Counted from the stretch's first letter, positions 1 through 6,789 are shown. The stretch: DNA of 15,529 bases from Deltaproteobacteria bacterium (GCA_030620895.1 JAUXIU010000006.1:1-15529); one strand, 5' to 3'. Notes: generated by a model not told the origin, from the letters alone. Numbers and translations are program-made.

Positions 1-82
1 GGTCATCAAGCTTATTTAAGAGGTTAAATTTTGCGTCAGCCCTGAGGTTAGCGAAATATACGGTGGAGATGTTATCCTTCAT
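1..82 (-). CDS. DUF362-like protein, N-terminal 27 residues only (runs off left edge)
   Basis: The minus strand is open from an ATG at 82 to the left edge. The first residues include VYFANLRAD and, a little later, NLLNKLDD. This matches my memory of how DUF362-family proteins begin (a VYFxxxR stretch followed by NLLxKLxxL); those proteins often also carry ferredoxin-like 4Fe-4S domains further on, which would lie outside the window. No clear Shine-Dalgarno sequence precedes the ATG, and no other in-frame start is more convincing. The gene is divergent from the exported protein gene at 417, with about 330 bases between them that hold a hairpin element. Function is unknown; the family call rests on only 27 residues. 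Confidence 0.5.
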   Translation of the reverse strand, partial: MKDNISTVYFANLRADAKFNLLNKLDD

Positions 83-106
83 TGAATTATATGTAAAGAC
101 AATGAT

Positions 107-144
107 CAGTTTCCAGGGGTTTTTGCACTGGAAACATTATTCAA
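107..144. repeat. Interspersed hairpin element, copy 1
   Basis: A perfect 8-bp inverted repeat, GTTTCCAG (109-116) and CTGGAAAC (128-135), encloses an 11-base loop of G and T runs. Nearly the same element recurs at 6914-6950, and a shortened form at 6789-6813, including flanking bases (CAG before, ATAT/ATTATTC-like after). It lies 5' of the left-edge gene on the minus strand. It could serve as a terminator or be a small dispersed palindromic repeat. Confidence 0.6.
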
Positions 145-416
145 TTATCCCTCATTAAAGTCAAGCTGTTACTCATTCTAGCAATCTTATGAGACCCAAA
201 AAAGACTAAAAATATTTTATCTTTAGTCTGTAAGATATGCGCATTTTAAAATGTGCTTTAATCTTCCTTTAAGGTTGTTTCATTATAATTAGGCTCATTT
301 AAATATCGAAAAAGGAGGTGAGAGTATCTCTAAAGCCAGAAGTCTGGTAGCTTGATACACAGAATTAAAAAAAAGAGGATGTGCTATTAAAAATCAAACA
401 ATCAACAGGAGGGGAT
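136..416. other. Intergenic region with inverted repeats and a possible -10 upstream of the exported protein gene
   Basis: No gene is seen here. An 8-bp inverted repeat, AGACTAAA (203-210) and TTTAGTCT (222-229), has an AT-rich loop. Close by is an 18-base palindrome (239-256, core CATTTTAAAATG). A perfect TATAAT sits at 284-289, but no good -35 stands 17 bases upstream, so a promoter is only possible. A strong Shine-Dalgarno-like AAAGGAGGTGAG at 310-321 is not followed by a start codon at usable distance; it is followed by a short hairpin (CCAGA/TCTGG, about 336-347). The palindrome could be an operator. None of this matches a riboswitch class I know. Confidence 0.35.
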
Positions 417-956
417 ATGAAGAAGGTACTTTTATCAAGTATGATCTTTGCTGTTCTATCGATATTTATTTCTGCTGTTAGTCTAACGGGTTATAGTTAC
501 GCAGGGTCAAAAGAGGCTGGAACAAGGGATATCGCGATTGCCAAGCTGCAAACGATAAGGGAGGCCCACATTGCCAAAAAGAGGCTGGAGGCACTTAAGA
601 CCGGCAACCATGGAGGTATAACCAGCGGTCCAGCCAGTTCATGGATTACCAGGGTCAACCCGAATGAGGTAAATATGGTGACCAACCACTTTGAGTCAGA
701 GGCGCAGGGCGTGATTAAGATTGACGGCAATTCCTATTACGGTTCCTGTGAAGGGTGCGCAGAGAATATGAAGAATAACCCTTCAACTCGTTTTGCAACG
801 GATCCATTTACGAACAGCGTTGTTGATAAATCAAAGGCAAGCATCTTTGCGGATGCATCAGGCAGGGTGTGGTACTTCGAATCAGAGAATTCACATAAAG
901 ACCTTATAGGCCTCATCGACCGTGAAACTCTATTCGGATATGCAAAACCGGAATAA
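417..956 (+). CDS. Exported YHS/TRASH-like putative metal-binding protein
   Basis: 179 residues. The ATG at 417 is chosen because AGGAGGGG (407-414) lies just before it and because it puts a lysine-led hydrophobic signal peptide at the N-terminus (about residues 1-30, ending near SYAG). A GTG 12 codons upstream lacks these. After an amphipathic stretch (about 35-62), the order of motifs resembles a YHS/TRASH-type protein: NMVTNHF (86-92), DGNSYYGSCEGC with Cys111 and Cys114 (103-114), a DP...V.DKSKA segment (129-141) and a VWYFESE segment (151-157). In the relatives I recall, MVTN is preceded by Cys and the DP is followed by VCG or VTG; here the first Cys is replaced by Asn, so only one CxxC pair remains. 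Metal or heme handling in the periplasm is a family-level guess. It converges on malQ and has no operon partner in view. Confidence 0.6.
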   Translation: MKKVLLSSMIFAVLSIFISAVSLTGYSYAGSKEAGTRDIAIAKLQTIREAHIAKKRLEALKTGNHGGITSGPASSWITRVNPNEVNMVTNHFESEAQGVIKIDGNSYYGSCEGCAENMKNNPSTRFATDPFTNSVVDKSKASIFADASGRVWYFESENSHKDLIGLIDRETLFGYAKPE

Positions 957-1021
957 TTAGATTGTACTCAGTTGCACATCCAGGGTCTTTCTGAATATAG
1001 CTATTAAGTAGCTGTTATTAT

Positions 1022-1047
1022 GTAAGGGGGGTTAGTACCCCCCTTAC
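1022..1047. terminator. Strong hairpin between two converging genes
   Basis: A perfect 10-bp stem, GTAAGGGGGG (1022-1031) and CCCCCCTTAC (1038-1047), has a six-base loop. It lies 65 bases after the stop of the exported protein gene and about 130 bases beyond the end of malQ on the other strand, the usual place for a shared terminator. Neither side has a clean T run, so it is not a textbook intrinsic terminator. Confidence 0.6.
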
Positions 1048-1175
1048 TCATTATTAGTCCCCTGAAAAGAGGGTCTTCCTTTATAATTACAGTTCCTCCT
1101 TCCCTTAAACTCTCATCCTGCTTAATTATCCTTGGAACATACAACCTTGTAAAGCTTTTCCGTGTGAGTATCTGG

Positions 1176-3428
1176 CTATCTGCCTCTTACGGTATCCGCT
1201 CTTTTCAATAGGCCTGTACCCCTTTCTCTGTTTATTGCCTGCCCGATGGAGATAAAATTTGAATCCTTGACAATGGTATGGAGGTCCAGACACAACTTTC
1301 GGCGCCAGTTTGGGTATTGGTTTGTAGTTCCAGGGATATTTGCCTGTTCAGGTTGATTTAGCATATCTTCCAACTGTACCATCTGAATTTTGCATGGCGT
1401 GCGGGAGAGAAAGGTATGTATGGCCCGAGAGAGGGCAGTTGTCAATTCTGGTATTGAGGCTGGATCGGTTGTAGTTTCTTCAGGGAGCAGGTCTACATGC
1501 TCCAGGGCCTTGAGTAGAAGAGCCCTGTCCAGTTCTCTGGATAAGAGTTGATCGTTCAGTATTTTTTTAGATGGGAATAGATTAAGTTTCTTGCGCAGCG
1601 CTAAATCAATGCCTTCCCAATAACCCCTCAGGGTTGGAAGGTCATGGGTACTTACTGAAACCACGGCATCTGATTGGTACGCATCTGGTGTTTTGAATTC
1701 TCCTTCTTTTGTCTTCTCAAAATAGAAGATTTTGTATGAAAAAACACCCCACCTGACCATATCTTTACGAACGGCATCAGGAACTGTTCCCAGGTCTTCC
1801 CCGATAACAAGGCACTTGTTGCGCTCACTTTCAAGGGCCAGTATCCCCATGAGATCATCAAAGGGGTAATGTACATAGGTGCCTTCCCTTGAAGGTTTAT
1901 TGGGAGGGATCCAGAAGAGGCGCATGAGTGTCATTATATGGTCTATCCTGATAGCCCCGGCATGGCGCATATTATGGCGCAGGGTGGTAATGAAAGGGAG
2001 ATAGGCAGTATCACGCAGACGTTTTGGTATCATTGGTGGTAACTCCCAGTTCTGCCCATTGAGACTAAAGTCGTCAGGGGGGGCCCCGATACCTATATCG
2101 AGTGCATATAGTTCCTGATTGGCCCAGGCCTCAGCGCCACCACGGTCGATGCTGACTGCCAGATCGAGATAGAGCCCGACAGGCAGGTTATGTTCCGAAC
2201 ATTTAAGGGACACATTATGCAATTGTATATCCGCCTGCCATTGGAGATACTGGTAGAACTCTATCCTTTCTCCTTTTGTCGCTTCAAAATCTCTAACTGC
2301 CTTGCCATCTGGATCACGATACGGTTCAGGCCAGGCAGGCCATCCCCAGATCGATCTGTCCTTCTTATAAAAATGATCCTGCAGGGCCTCGAAGGTGGCA
2401 AGCCGTTTCATAAATTTCCCGCCCTCGGCAATAAATCTATAGAATGATTCCCCGCGATTCGTTTTGGTTAAGAGGTGGTTCTTACGGAATGAGCGGTACA
2501 ATATATCCAGAATCCTTAATTTAACGGTTGCTACAGCAGAATAATCAACAATGTCGCCTTGCCGGATGGTGTTCAGATGTTGCTGGAATTCATCTTTTGA
2601 GACTATATCGCACGCCTCCTTGCTCTCGGTAAAATCAGGTATAGCCTCTATGTCCAGGTAGAGTATATTTATCAACAGCCTGCTGGATGGTGAATACGGG
2701 CTTGTGTGAGATGGGTTGTGCGGGAAGAGTCCGTGAATTGGATTTATGCCAACAATACCAGCTCCTAGTTTGGCGCACAATTGCACCAGATCGGTAAGGT
2801 CTGTGAAATCTCCTATTCCCCAGTTTTGCGATGACCTCAGACTATAGAGTTGAACAGCCAACCCCCATATACGGTTTGTTCGGTCGTCTCCAACGAGGTC
2901 CGGTGGAAGATAACAACTGTCTGGGGTGACTATAAAGGAGATAATTGTTTCGTGTTTTTTCCCAGGTTCATCTCTTATAAGGATGAATCGGTGATAACCC
3001 TTATCAGGGACAATCGGCACAGGGAGTATATAACGGTCAAAGACCTCGCCATTAAAATTCCTGCTTTCAATTCGTTTAAGCTCATCTGGGCAGAAATTCC
3101 CCTCATGCCTTTTGCCATCCTCTTCTTCAAGGAGCCAGTGGAATCTGAGGCCTTCTTCATGACGAGGCAATCTCAGCGTCAAGGTGGTTGGCAGGTCTGA
3201 TTCACGAACAACCTGGACAGGGTCCAGTCTGTGTTGCCAGAGCTGGAATATCTCCTTCTCCAGGATAGCACTTGCGGGCCCGGTGGAATCTATACTTAAG
3301 CCTATCGCCTTGAGGAGTGTGAGACGTGTGCTCTCAGGAACAACATGTCGATTACCCCATATATCTGTGTATTCCGGTTCAATACCATATAGCTCTGTGA
3401 GTAAGGTAATGGCTTCTTTAGAGTTCAT
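1176..3428 (-). CDS. malQ: 4-alpha-glucanotransferase (amylomaltase, GH77)
   Basis: 750 residues. The enzyme moves alpha-1,4-glucan chains between maltodextrins, releasing glucose, in the cytoplasm. The GH77 signatures are intact: the expected nucleophile Asp496 in RIDHIM, acid/base Glu544 in VIGEDLG, and the third carboxylate Asp596 in STHDLP. The late NIPGTTNQYPNWRRK motif (697-711) is typical of the long, E. coli-like MalQ type. About 180 residues precede the catalytic barrel, as in that subfamily (E. coli MalQ is about 690 residues). The ATG at 3428 has no clear Shine-Dalgarno sequence, and its upstream region is a 7-base repeat array rather than a recognisable promoter. No glgP, glgB or malP lies beside it. 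It may be read from its own promoter or by readthrough from cbiD, which ends 152 bases upstream. Confidence 0.95.
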   Translation of the reverse strand: MNSKEAITLLTELYGIEPEYTDIWGNRHVVPESTRLTLLKAIGLSIDSTGPASAILEKEIFQLWQHRLDPVQVVRESDLPTTLTLRLPRHEEGLRFHWLLEEEDGKRHEGNFCPDELKRIESRNFNGEVFDRYILPVPIVPDKGYHRFILIRDEPGKKHETIISFIVTPDSCYLPPDLVGDDRTNRIWGLAVQLYSLRSSQNWGIGDFTDLTDLVQLCAKLGAGIVGINPIHGLFPHNPSHTSPYSPSSRLLINILYLDIEAIPDFTESKEACDIVSKDEFQQHLNTIRQGDIVDYSAVATVKLRILDILYRSFRKNHLLTKTNRGESFYRFIAEGGKFMKRLATFEALQDHFYKKDRSIWGWPAWPEPYRDPDGKAVRDFEATKGERIEFYQYLQWQADIQLHNVSLKCSEHNLPVGLYLDLAVSIDRGGAEAWANQELYALDIGIGAPPDDFSLNGQNWELPPMIPKRLRDTAYLPFITTLRHNMRHAGAIRIDHIMTLMRLFWIPPNKPSREGTYVHYPFDDLMGILALESERNKCLVIGEDLGTVPDAVRKDMVRWGVFSYKIFYFEKTKEGEFKTPDAYQSDAVVSVSTHDLPTLRGYWEGIDLALRKKLNLFPSKKILNDQLLSRELDRALLLKALEHVDLLPEETTTDPASIPELTTALSRAIHTFLSRTPCKIQMVQLEDMLNQPEQANIPGTTNQYPNWRRKLCLDLHTIVKDSNFISIGQAINRERGTGLLKRADTVRGR

Positions 3429-3456
3429 TATATTTTGTCTCGTACATGGAATGTTC

Positions 3457-3561
3457 TCGAGTTGCGTGTTGCGTGTTGCGAGTTTCGGGTTACGAGTTGT
3501 GTGTTACGAGTTGCGTGTTGCGAGTTTTAAACCTTAAACCTTAAGCCTTGAACCTTTTGCC
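3457..3561. repeat. Tandem 7-base repeat array, 15 units, two families in one register
   Basis: Ten consecutive 7-base units of the form NCGNGTT (variants include GCGTGTT, ACGAGTT and GTGTGTT) run from 3457 to 3526. Five units near TTAAACC follow at 3527-3561 without a break in 7-base phase. The array fills almost all of the gap between cbiD and malQ. No unit carries a promoter or a coding signal. Confidence 0.85.
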
Positions 3562-3580
3562 ACGAAGTGCCTAAGTTCTA

Positions 3581-4750
3581 TTATATGGCAAGTGTCTTAA
3601 TGTCAGAGAAGTATCCTACCAGTATACATCCAATCCGAGGATATGAACCTACAATCGCTCTGGCATTTTTCTTTATCTTTTTACACACAACATTAAAGAC
3701 ACCGTCTAATCTATTTTCCTGTAATACAAAGAATACCTCTCTGGCGGTATTTGCATCTATTATATTGTTAACGATTTTTCTTTTAGCCCCTGCATCTTCT
3801 GCAAGACCTGCAAGGAATTCCAGCTCGACACTAGAATCTTTACAGTGCGTTTCGAAGTGTCCGGATGCTAATTTGCTGAATTTCCCGAATTGTCCTGCGA
3901 TGATGACCTTTTTCAAGGCCCCTGATGCCTTCTCCTTCTTTGCTACCTCTCTTAGTGCAAAGCCCATGTGGTCTCCTACAAGTATGCAAGCGCAAGCCTC
4001 CTCAAGAAGGTTTAACTCTCTCTGGGCAACCTTCTCACTGCTCCTTCCTGTGGATAACAAGATTACACTACAGCCCGATGCAACAGCCACATCAAGGCTA
4101 CAGATTATTGAATGTCTGTATGCAGATATTGATAAGGGTTCTACGATACCTGTAGTACCGAGGATAGAGATACCCCCTGCTATACCCAAACGGGCATTCA
4201 TCGTCTTTTTGGCAAGGTCTTCACCCTTGGGAACTGAGATTGTAATCGAGAGTTGAGGAGGACACGTGGATAACTGGGAGATGACGTCGCGAACGGCCTT
4301 TTTTATCATCTTCCTTGGTACCGGATTTATTGCAGGCTCTCCAATCGGTACAGCCAATCCAGGCTTTGTAACGATACCGATACCCTTGCCTGTAAGGACC
4401 GTGAATCGTGAACCTTGAACCGTGAATCGAAAGGCATTTACACCACCGGCTAATAACTGCTGACCACTGACCTCTGCTTTTATCTCCGCCCCATTTGTCA
4501 CATCCGGGTCGTCACCCGCATCCTTGATTATAGATGCAACCACATTCTCTTGCCCTATTGAATAACTATGAACAGGCAGATTAACCGTCTGACCTGATGG
4601 TAGAGCCACTTCAACATTCTTTGGCCTTTTTCCCGATAAGAAGGCGATGGTTGCCGCCTTGCTGGCAGCGGCTGCGCAGGTGCCGGTTGTTAAGCCCCTT
4701 CTCAAACCCCTTTTCTTTGATATACCTTCCAAACGGTTCCTAATATACAC
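3581..4750 (-). CDS. cbiD: Cobalt-precorrin-5B (C1)-methyltransferase
   Basis: 389 residues. CbiD uses SAM to methylate C-1 of cobalt-precorrin-5B in the anaerobic cobalamin pathway. Visible family motifs are LTTGTCAAAA (20-29), DAGDDPDVTNGAEI (77-90), VTKPGL followed by GEPAINPVPR (127-146), and GTTGIVEPLS (198-207). Residues 108-121 hold a tandem 7-residue repeat (RFTVQGS, RFTVLTG) that I do not expect in CbiD; it is encoded by a 7-base DNA array, just before the conserved GIGIVTKPG loop. The start is uncertain. The ATG at 4750 gives a 49-base overlap with the upstream membrane gene and has no ribosome site. A TTG at 4732 has AGGA five bases before it. A TTG at 4705 overlaps the upstream stop as TTGA, which would suit translational coupling. 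The motif core is unaffected by this choice. Confidence 0.93.
   Translation of the reverse strand: MYIRNRLEGISKKRGLRRGLTTGTCAAAASKAATIAFLSGKRPKNVEVALPSGQTVNLPVHSYSIGQENVVASIIKDAGDDPDVTNGAEIKAEVSGQQLLAGGVNAFRFTVQGSRFTVLTGKGIGIVTKPGLAVPIGEPAINPVPRKMIKKAVRDVISQLSTCPPQLSITISVPKGEDLAKKTMNARLGIAGGISILGTTGIVEPLSISAYRHSIICSLDVAVASGCSVILLSTGRSSEKVAQRELNLLEEACACILVGDHMGFALREVAKKEKASGALKKVIIAGQFGKFSKLASGHFETHCKDSSVELEFLAGLAEDAGAKRKIVNNIIDANTAREVFFVLQENRLDGVFNVVCKKIKKNARAIVGSYPRIGCILVGYFSDIKTLAI
4398..4432. repeat. 7-base repeat array inside cbiD
   Basis: Five in-phase units near ACCGTGA or ATCGTGA lie within the coding region. Three units (21 bases) equal seven codons, so the array produces the 7-residue repeat RFTVQGS/RFTVLTG on the minus strand. 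The wording (CGTGAATCGTGA) is close to the ACGAATC-type units at 6870-6897 read on the opposite strand. Confidence 0.8.
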
Positions 4751-5121
4751 CCGAGTATAAGAGCCAGCACAAGACCCTGGAATGCCTGGACCCCTAAGGC
4801 ATTATATCTCCATGGACTCATTGCAGAGAGCAGAAACCCTCCGATAGAGAGTAATATCCATATAGAGGTAGAAACGAAGACCGCCTTTGTGAAAAAACCC
4901 TTAAAGGGAAGCCACTTGCTGGTAATCGCTAAAAAAACACCCACAACAATACCAATGACGGCACCTCCAACTGAGAAACTGATCAGGTTATGAAAAAGGG
5001 AACTCTCAAAAGGGAATACGCCGCTTATTGTATTTAAAACCATGGCTACCCATCCCCATATAATCCCTGCTACAACACCCGAACCAACCCCTCTCTTCCA
5101 ACCGGTATAATCCAGTTCCAT
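4702..5121 (-). CDS. Four-helix membrane protein, candidate cobalt-transport partner
   Basis: 139 residues. The ATG at 5121 has an excellent AGGAGGAA ribosome site on the minus strand (5125-5132). Four hydrophobic stretches are seen at about 12-32, 46-67, 78-100 and 112-133. There is one histidine (His44) and no cysteine or known catalytic motif. I do not recognise the family. It sits between a cbtB-like gene and cbiD in a cobalamin locus, and CbtB proteins are normally paired with CbtA, a membrane protein of roughly 220-250 residues. This protein is too short to be ordinary CbtA, so a cobalt-uptake role is inferred from its neighbours only. Its 3' end overlaps the start of cbiD, which suggests co-translation. 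Confidence 0.75.
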   Translation of the reverse strand: MELDYTGWKRGVGSGVVAGIIWGWVAMVLNTISGVFPFESSLFHNLISFSVGGAVIGIVVGVFLAITSKWLPFKGFFTKAVFVSTSIWILLSIGGFLLSAMSPWRYNALGVQAFQGLVLALILGCILGTVWKVYQRKGV

Positions 5122-5154
5122 ACTTTCCTCCTGAAAAATATGTTTTACATTGTT

Positions 5155-5182
5155 GCGAGTTGCGGGTTACGGGTTGTGTGTT
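5155..5182. repeat. 7-base repeat array, 4 units
   Basis: The units GCGAGTT, GCGGGTT, ACGGGTT and GTGTGTT are in exact 7-base phase, of the same family as 3457-3526 and 6849-6869. The last unit merges into the first unit of the 9-base array that follows. Confidence 0.8.
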
Positions 5183-5346
5183 TACCTGGTCTACTTGGTT
5201 TACCCAGTTTGCTTTGTTTACCTGGTTTTCTTTGTTAACTTTGCATTTTTTATTTAAACCATGTGAACTATGCCAACCCTGTGAACCATGTTAACCATAC
5301 AAACCATGTTAACCATACAAACAATGTTAACTATGTAAACCATCTC
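5180..5346. repeat. Inverted pair of 9-base repeat arrays (large quasi-palindrome)
   Basis: The left arm has seven 9-base units near GTTTACCTG (5180-5242). After a 14-base T-rich spacer, ten 9-base units near AACCATGTT follow (5257-5346). The reverse complement of the right-arm units reads as GTTTACATG-like, so the arms are complementary in repeat family and could fold into a long imperfect hairpin. The array occupies most of the gap between the cbtB-like gene and the membrane protein gene and ends five bases from the cbtB stop codon. Confidence 0.85.
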
Positions 5347-5350
5347 ATGC

Positions 5351-5527
5351 CTAATGGCATGGCATGCCGATAACATGCCTGAAATCATGGAATGCGTCGT
5401 GTACACCGTGGGCTATAGATTCCATACCGTAGACGATAATTACCGTCGCAAGGGCCATCCCAAAGATAAGCAGGACTGGCCAGAGGGTCTTTAAAAGCAC
5501 CTTTTCATCCTTCAATATCTGCTCCAT
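5351..5527 (-). CDS. cbtB: CbtB-like small membrane protein, predicted cobalt transporter subunit
   Basis: 58 residues. The ATG at 5527 is preceded by AAGGAGGT about eight bases upstream on the minus strand. One membrane helix spans about residues 13-34. It is followed by a histidine-rich tail with His40, His43, His47, His51 and His58, ending in FHDFRHVIGMPCH. That tail is the hallmark of CbtB proteins as I recall them (HDxFHDxRHxxGxPCH). CbtB is a proposed cobalt transporter subunit found in cobalamin loci, often under B12 riboswitches; the transport role is predicted for the family rather than proven here. A normal CbtA partner is not seen, and the next gene encodes a shorter membrane protein instead. 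A terminator separates this gene from cbiX-cbiC upstream, so it probably has its own promoter. Confidence 0.85.
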   Translation of the reverse strand: MEQILKDEKVLLKTLWPVLLIFGMALATVIIVYGMESIAHGVHDAFHDFRHVIGMPCH

Positions 5528-5553
5528 AGTTCTATACCTCCTTTTTGTTTTAT

Positions 5554-5582
5554 GTTTTAGGTTTTGTTTTATGACTTTCCAA
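5554..5582 (-). promoter_or_regulatory. Weak candidate promoter for cbtB-like gene
   Basis: On the minus strand, TTGGAA and TAAAAC are spaced 17 bases apart, downstream of the terminator that ends the fusion gene and upstream of the cbtB ribosome site. The -10 matches the consensus at four of six positions. Confidence 0.3.
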
Positions 5583-5610
5583 ACTTATTGTCCTACTCGG
5601 AGACTGGGAG

Positions 5611-5638
5611 AAAAACCCTCGCCTTTAGGCGAAGGGTT
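5611..5638 (-). terminator. Intrinsic terminator after cbiX-cbiC
   Basis: On the minus strand a 10-bp stem with one bulged base (AACCCTTCGCC and GGCGAGGGTT, loop TAAA) is followed by TTTTTC. It starts inside the stop codon of the fusion gene. Its presence implies that the genes downstream are transcribed separately or by readthrough. Confidence 0.75.
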
Positions 5639-6696
5639 TAGTTTGACTTTGTCTTCTCACTTGCTAAGATCAGGAGGGCGTTTATTATCGCCACCGCAAC
5701 AGTGCTTCCACCCTTCCTCCCCCTGCATGTTATATATTGAAACCCGGAACTAATCAATTCTTCCTTTGACTCAACGGCTCCGACGAAACCGACAGGGACC
5801 CCTATAATCATAGCAGGTTTTGCCCTTCCTCCGTTTATCAGCCTTATAAGTTCCGAGAGGGCGGTTGGTGCATTACCTATGGCCACAATGGAACCATCCA
5901 TCAACCCCGCGGCCTTTCGCAGGGAGGCGGATGTCTTAGTAATCTTCTCTCTATCTGCAAGCTCTATTATATCAGGATCCCTTGAGAAACACTTTACAGA
6001 TCCACCAAACCCCTCCAGTATACTCTTATTTATTCCTGCCTCTACCATGTGAACATCGGTAATAATATCTCCACCGCATCTTATAGAATCGATGGCTCTC
6101 TCTATGGCACCCTGACTGAACATGAGGTTACCTGTAAAATCAAAATCCGCTGTAGCATGGATGACCCTCTTTAGAATAGGCAGTTCCATCGGGCCAAATC
6201 TTGATTCATCGATCTCTTTGCCGATGATTCGGAAACTCTCCGCCTCAATTGGATGTTGTTTTGCCGGGTGCCGGGCCTTTTTCCGGGTATTGAGCCCTGA
6301 TCCACGACCCGTGATCCCTGGTCCCTGCTCCATTTCTTCCTCAATTCTTTCTACAGCCACTTCTACGATCTTCTCGTGACAACCCAGATTCTTGGCAACT
6401 CTAATCTCAATATCCGGGTATCTCCTCTTTGCTGAATCTACCTCTTGAGGGAGGTCCTTCCTGACATGGACCCCCATATAGAGGAAATAGGGGTGTATTA
6501 TTACCTTTTTTTTGCCCCTGTCTAAGATGATATCGATCGCCTCTTGAAAGTTTGGATGCTCAAATTCGAGGAAGGCAGGCTGGACAACTTCATAGTTGCC
6601 TTTCTCTCTTATACGATCGGCTACATCGAAAAGTGTCCTGTTTGCCTCTGGTACAGGACTGCCGTGTCCGAAGATAATTACTGCAGTTTTTTCCAT
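5638..6696 (-). CDS. cbiX-cbiC: Fusion of sirohydrochlorin cobaltochelatase and cobalt-precorrin-8 methylmutase
   Basis: 352 residues in two domains. Residues 1-120 are a short CbiX (CbiXS): an FGHGSP motif with His11 and an HPYFLYMGVHV segment with His68 and His77. The two metal-binding histidines of short CbiX proteins correspond best to His11 and His77. This domain inserts cobalt into sirohydrochlorin. Residues about 149-348 are CbiC, which moves a methyl group from C-11 to C-12 to give cobyrinate; the expected catalytic His180 lies in RVIHATADFD, with TDVHMVEAGI and VAIGNAPTAL further on. The linker (about 122-147) is encoded by a 7-base repeat array and is rich in Gly, Arg, Lys and Pro. 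The two activities stand at the start and near the end of ring synthesis, so the fusion does not suggest direct channelling. The ATG at 6696 lacks a clear ribosome site. The gene is led by the cobalamin riboswitch at 7055-7235. Confidence 0.93.
   Translation of the reverse strand: MEKTAVIIFGHGSPVPEANRTLFDVADRIREKGNYEVVQPAFLEFEHPNFQEAIDIILDRGKKKVIIHPYFLYMGVHVRKDLPQEVDSAKRRYPDIEIRVAKNLGCHEKIVEVAVERIEEEMEQGPGITGRGSGLNTRKKARHPAKQHPIEAESFRIIGKEIDESRFGPMELPILKRVIHATADFDFTGNLMFSQGAIERAIDSIRCGGDIITDVHMVEAGINKSILEGFGGSVKCFSRDPDIIELADREKITKTSASLRKAAGLMDGSIVAIGNAPTALSELIRLINGGRAKPAMIIGVPVGFVGAVESKEELISSGFQYITCRGRKGGSTVAVAIINALLILASEKTKSN
6263..6332. repeat. 7-base repeat array inside the cbiX-cbiC linker
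   Basis: Ten in-phase 7-base units are seen: two near GCCGGGT, two degenerate, then six near TGATCCC (6291-6332). The array coincides with the interdomain linker, codons about 122-145, and not with either folded domain. Confidence 0.75.
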
Positions 6697-6715
6697 GCTG
6701 TAAGTCTTATACTTT

Positions 6716-6789
6716 GATTACTCAGATTACAATAAGATTACACCGATTAAAAACATCGCAAAATTGACTGGTTAGAAATCTGTGTAATC
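6716..6789. repeat. 9-base GATTAC repeats with a distal inverted copy
   Basis: Units near GATTACACA occur at 6716, 6725, 6736 and 6745 (9-base steps, with two extra bases before the third). The sequence AATCTGTGTAATC at 6777-6789 is the inverse of 6716-6728 at 12 of 13 positions. The group lies in the leader of cbiX-cbiC. Confidence 0.65.

Noticed and set aside
300..380. Cyclic-di-GMP or related riboswitch before the exported protein gene
   Set aside because: AAAGCC followed by a small stem is suggestive, but the CAAACC and other conserved parts of that class are missing.
3567..4256. A 229-codon plus-strand frame opposite cbiD
   Set aside because: It lies antisense to strongly conserved CbiD sequence, has no ribosome site and encodes no recognisable protein.
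5180..5346. CRISPR-like array
   Set aside because: Units are 9 bases with no unique spacers and drift in sequence; there are no cas genes.
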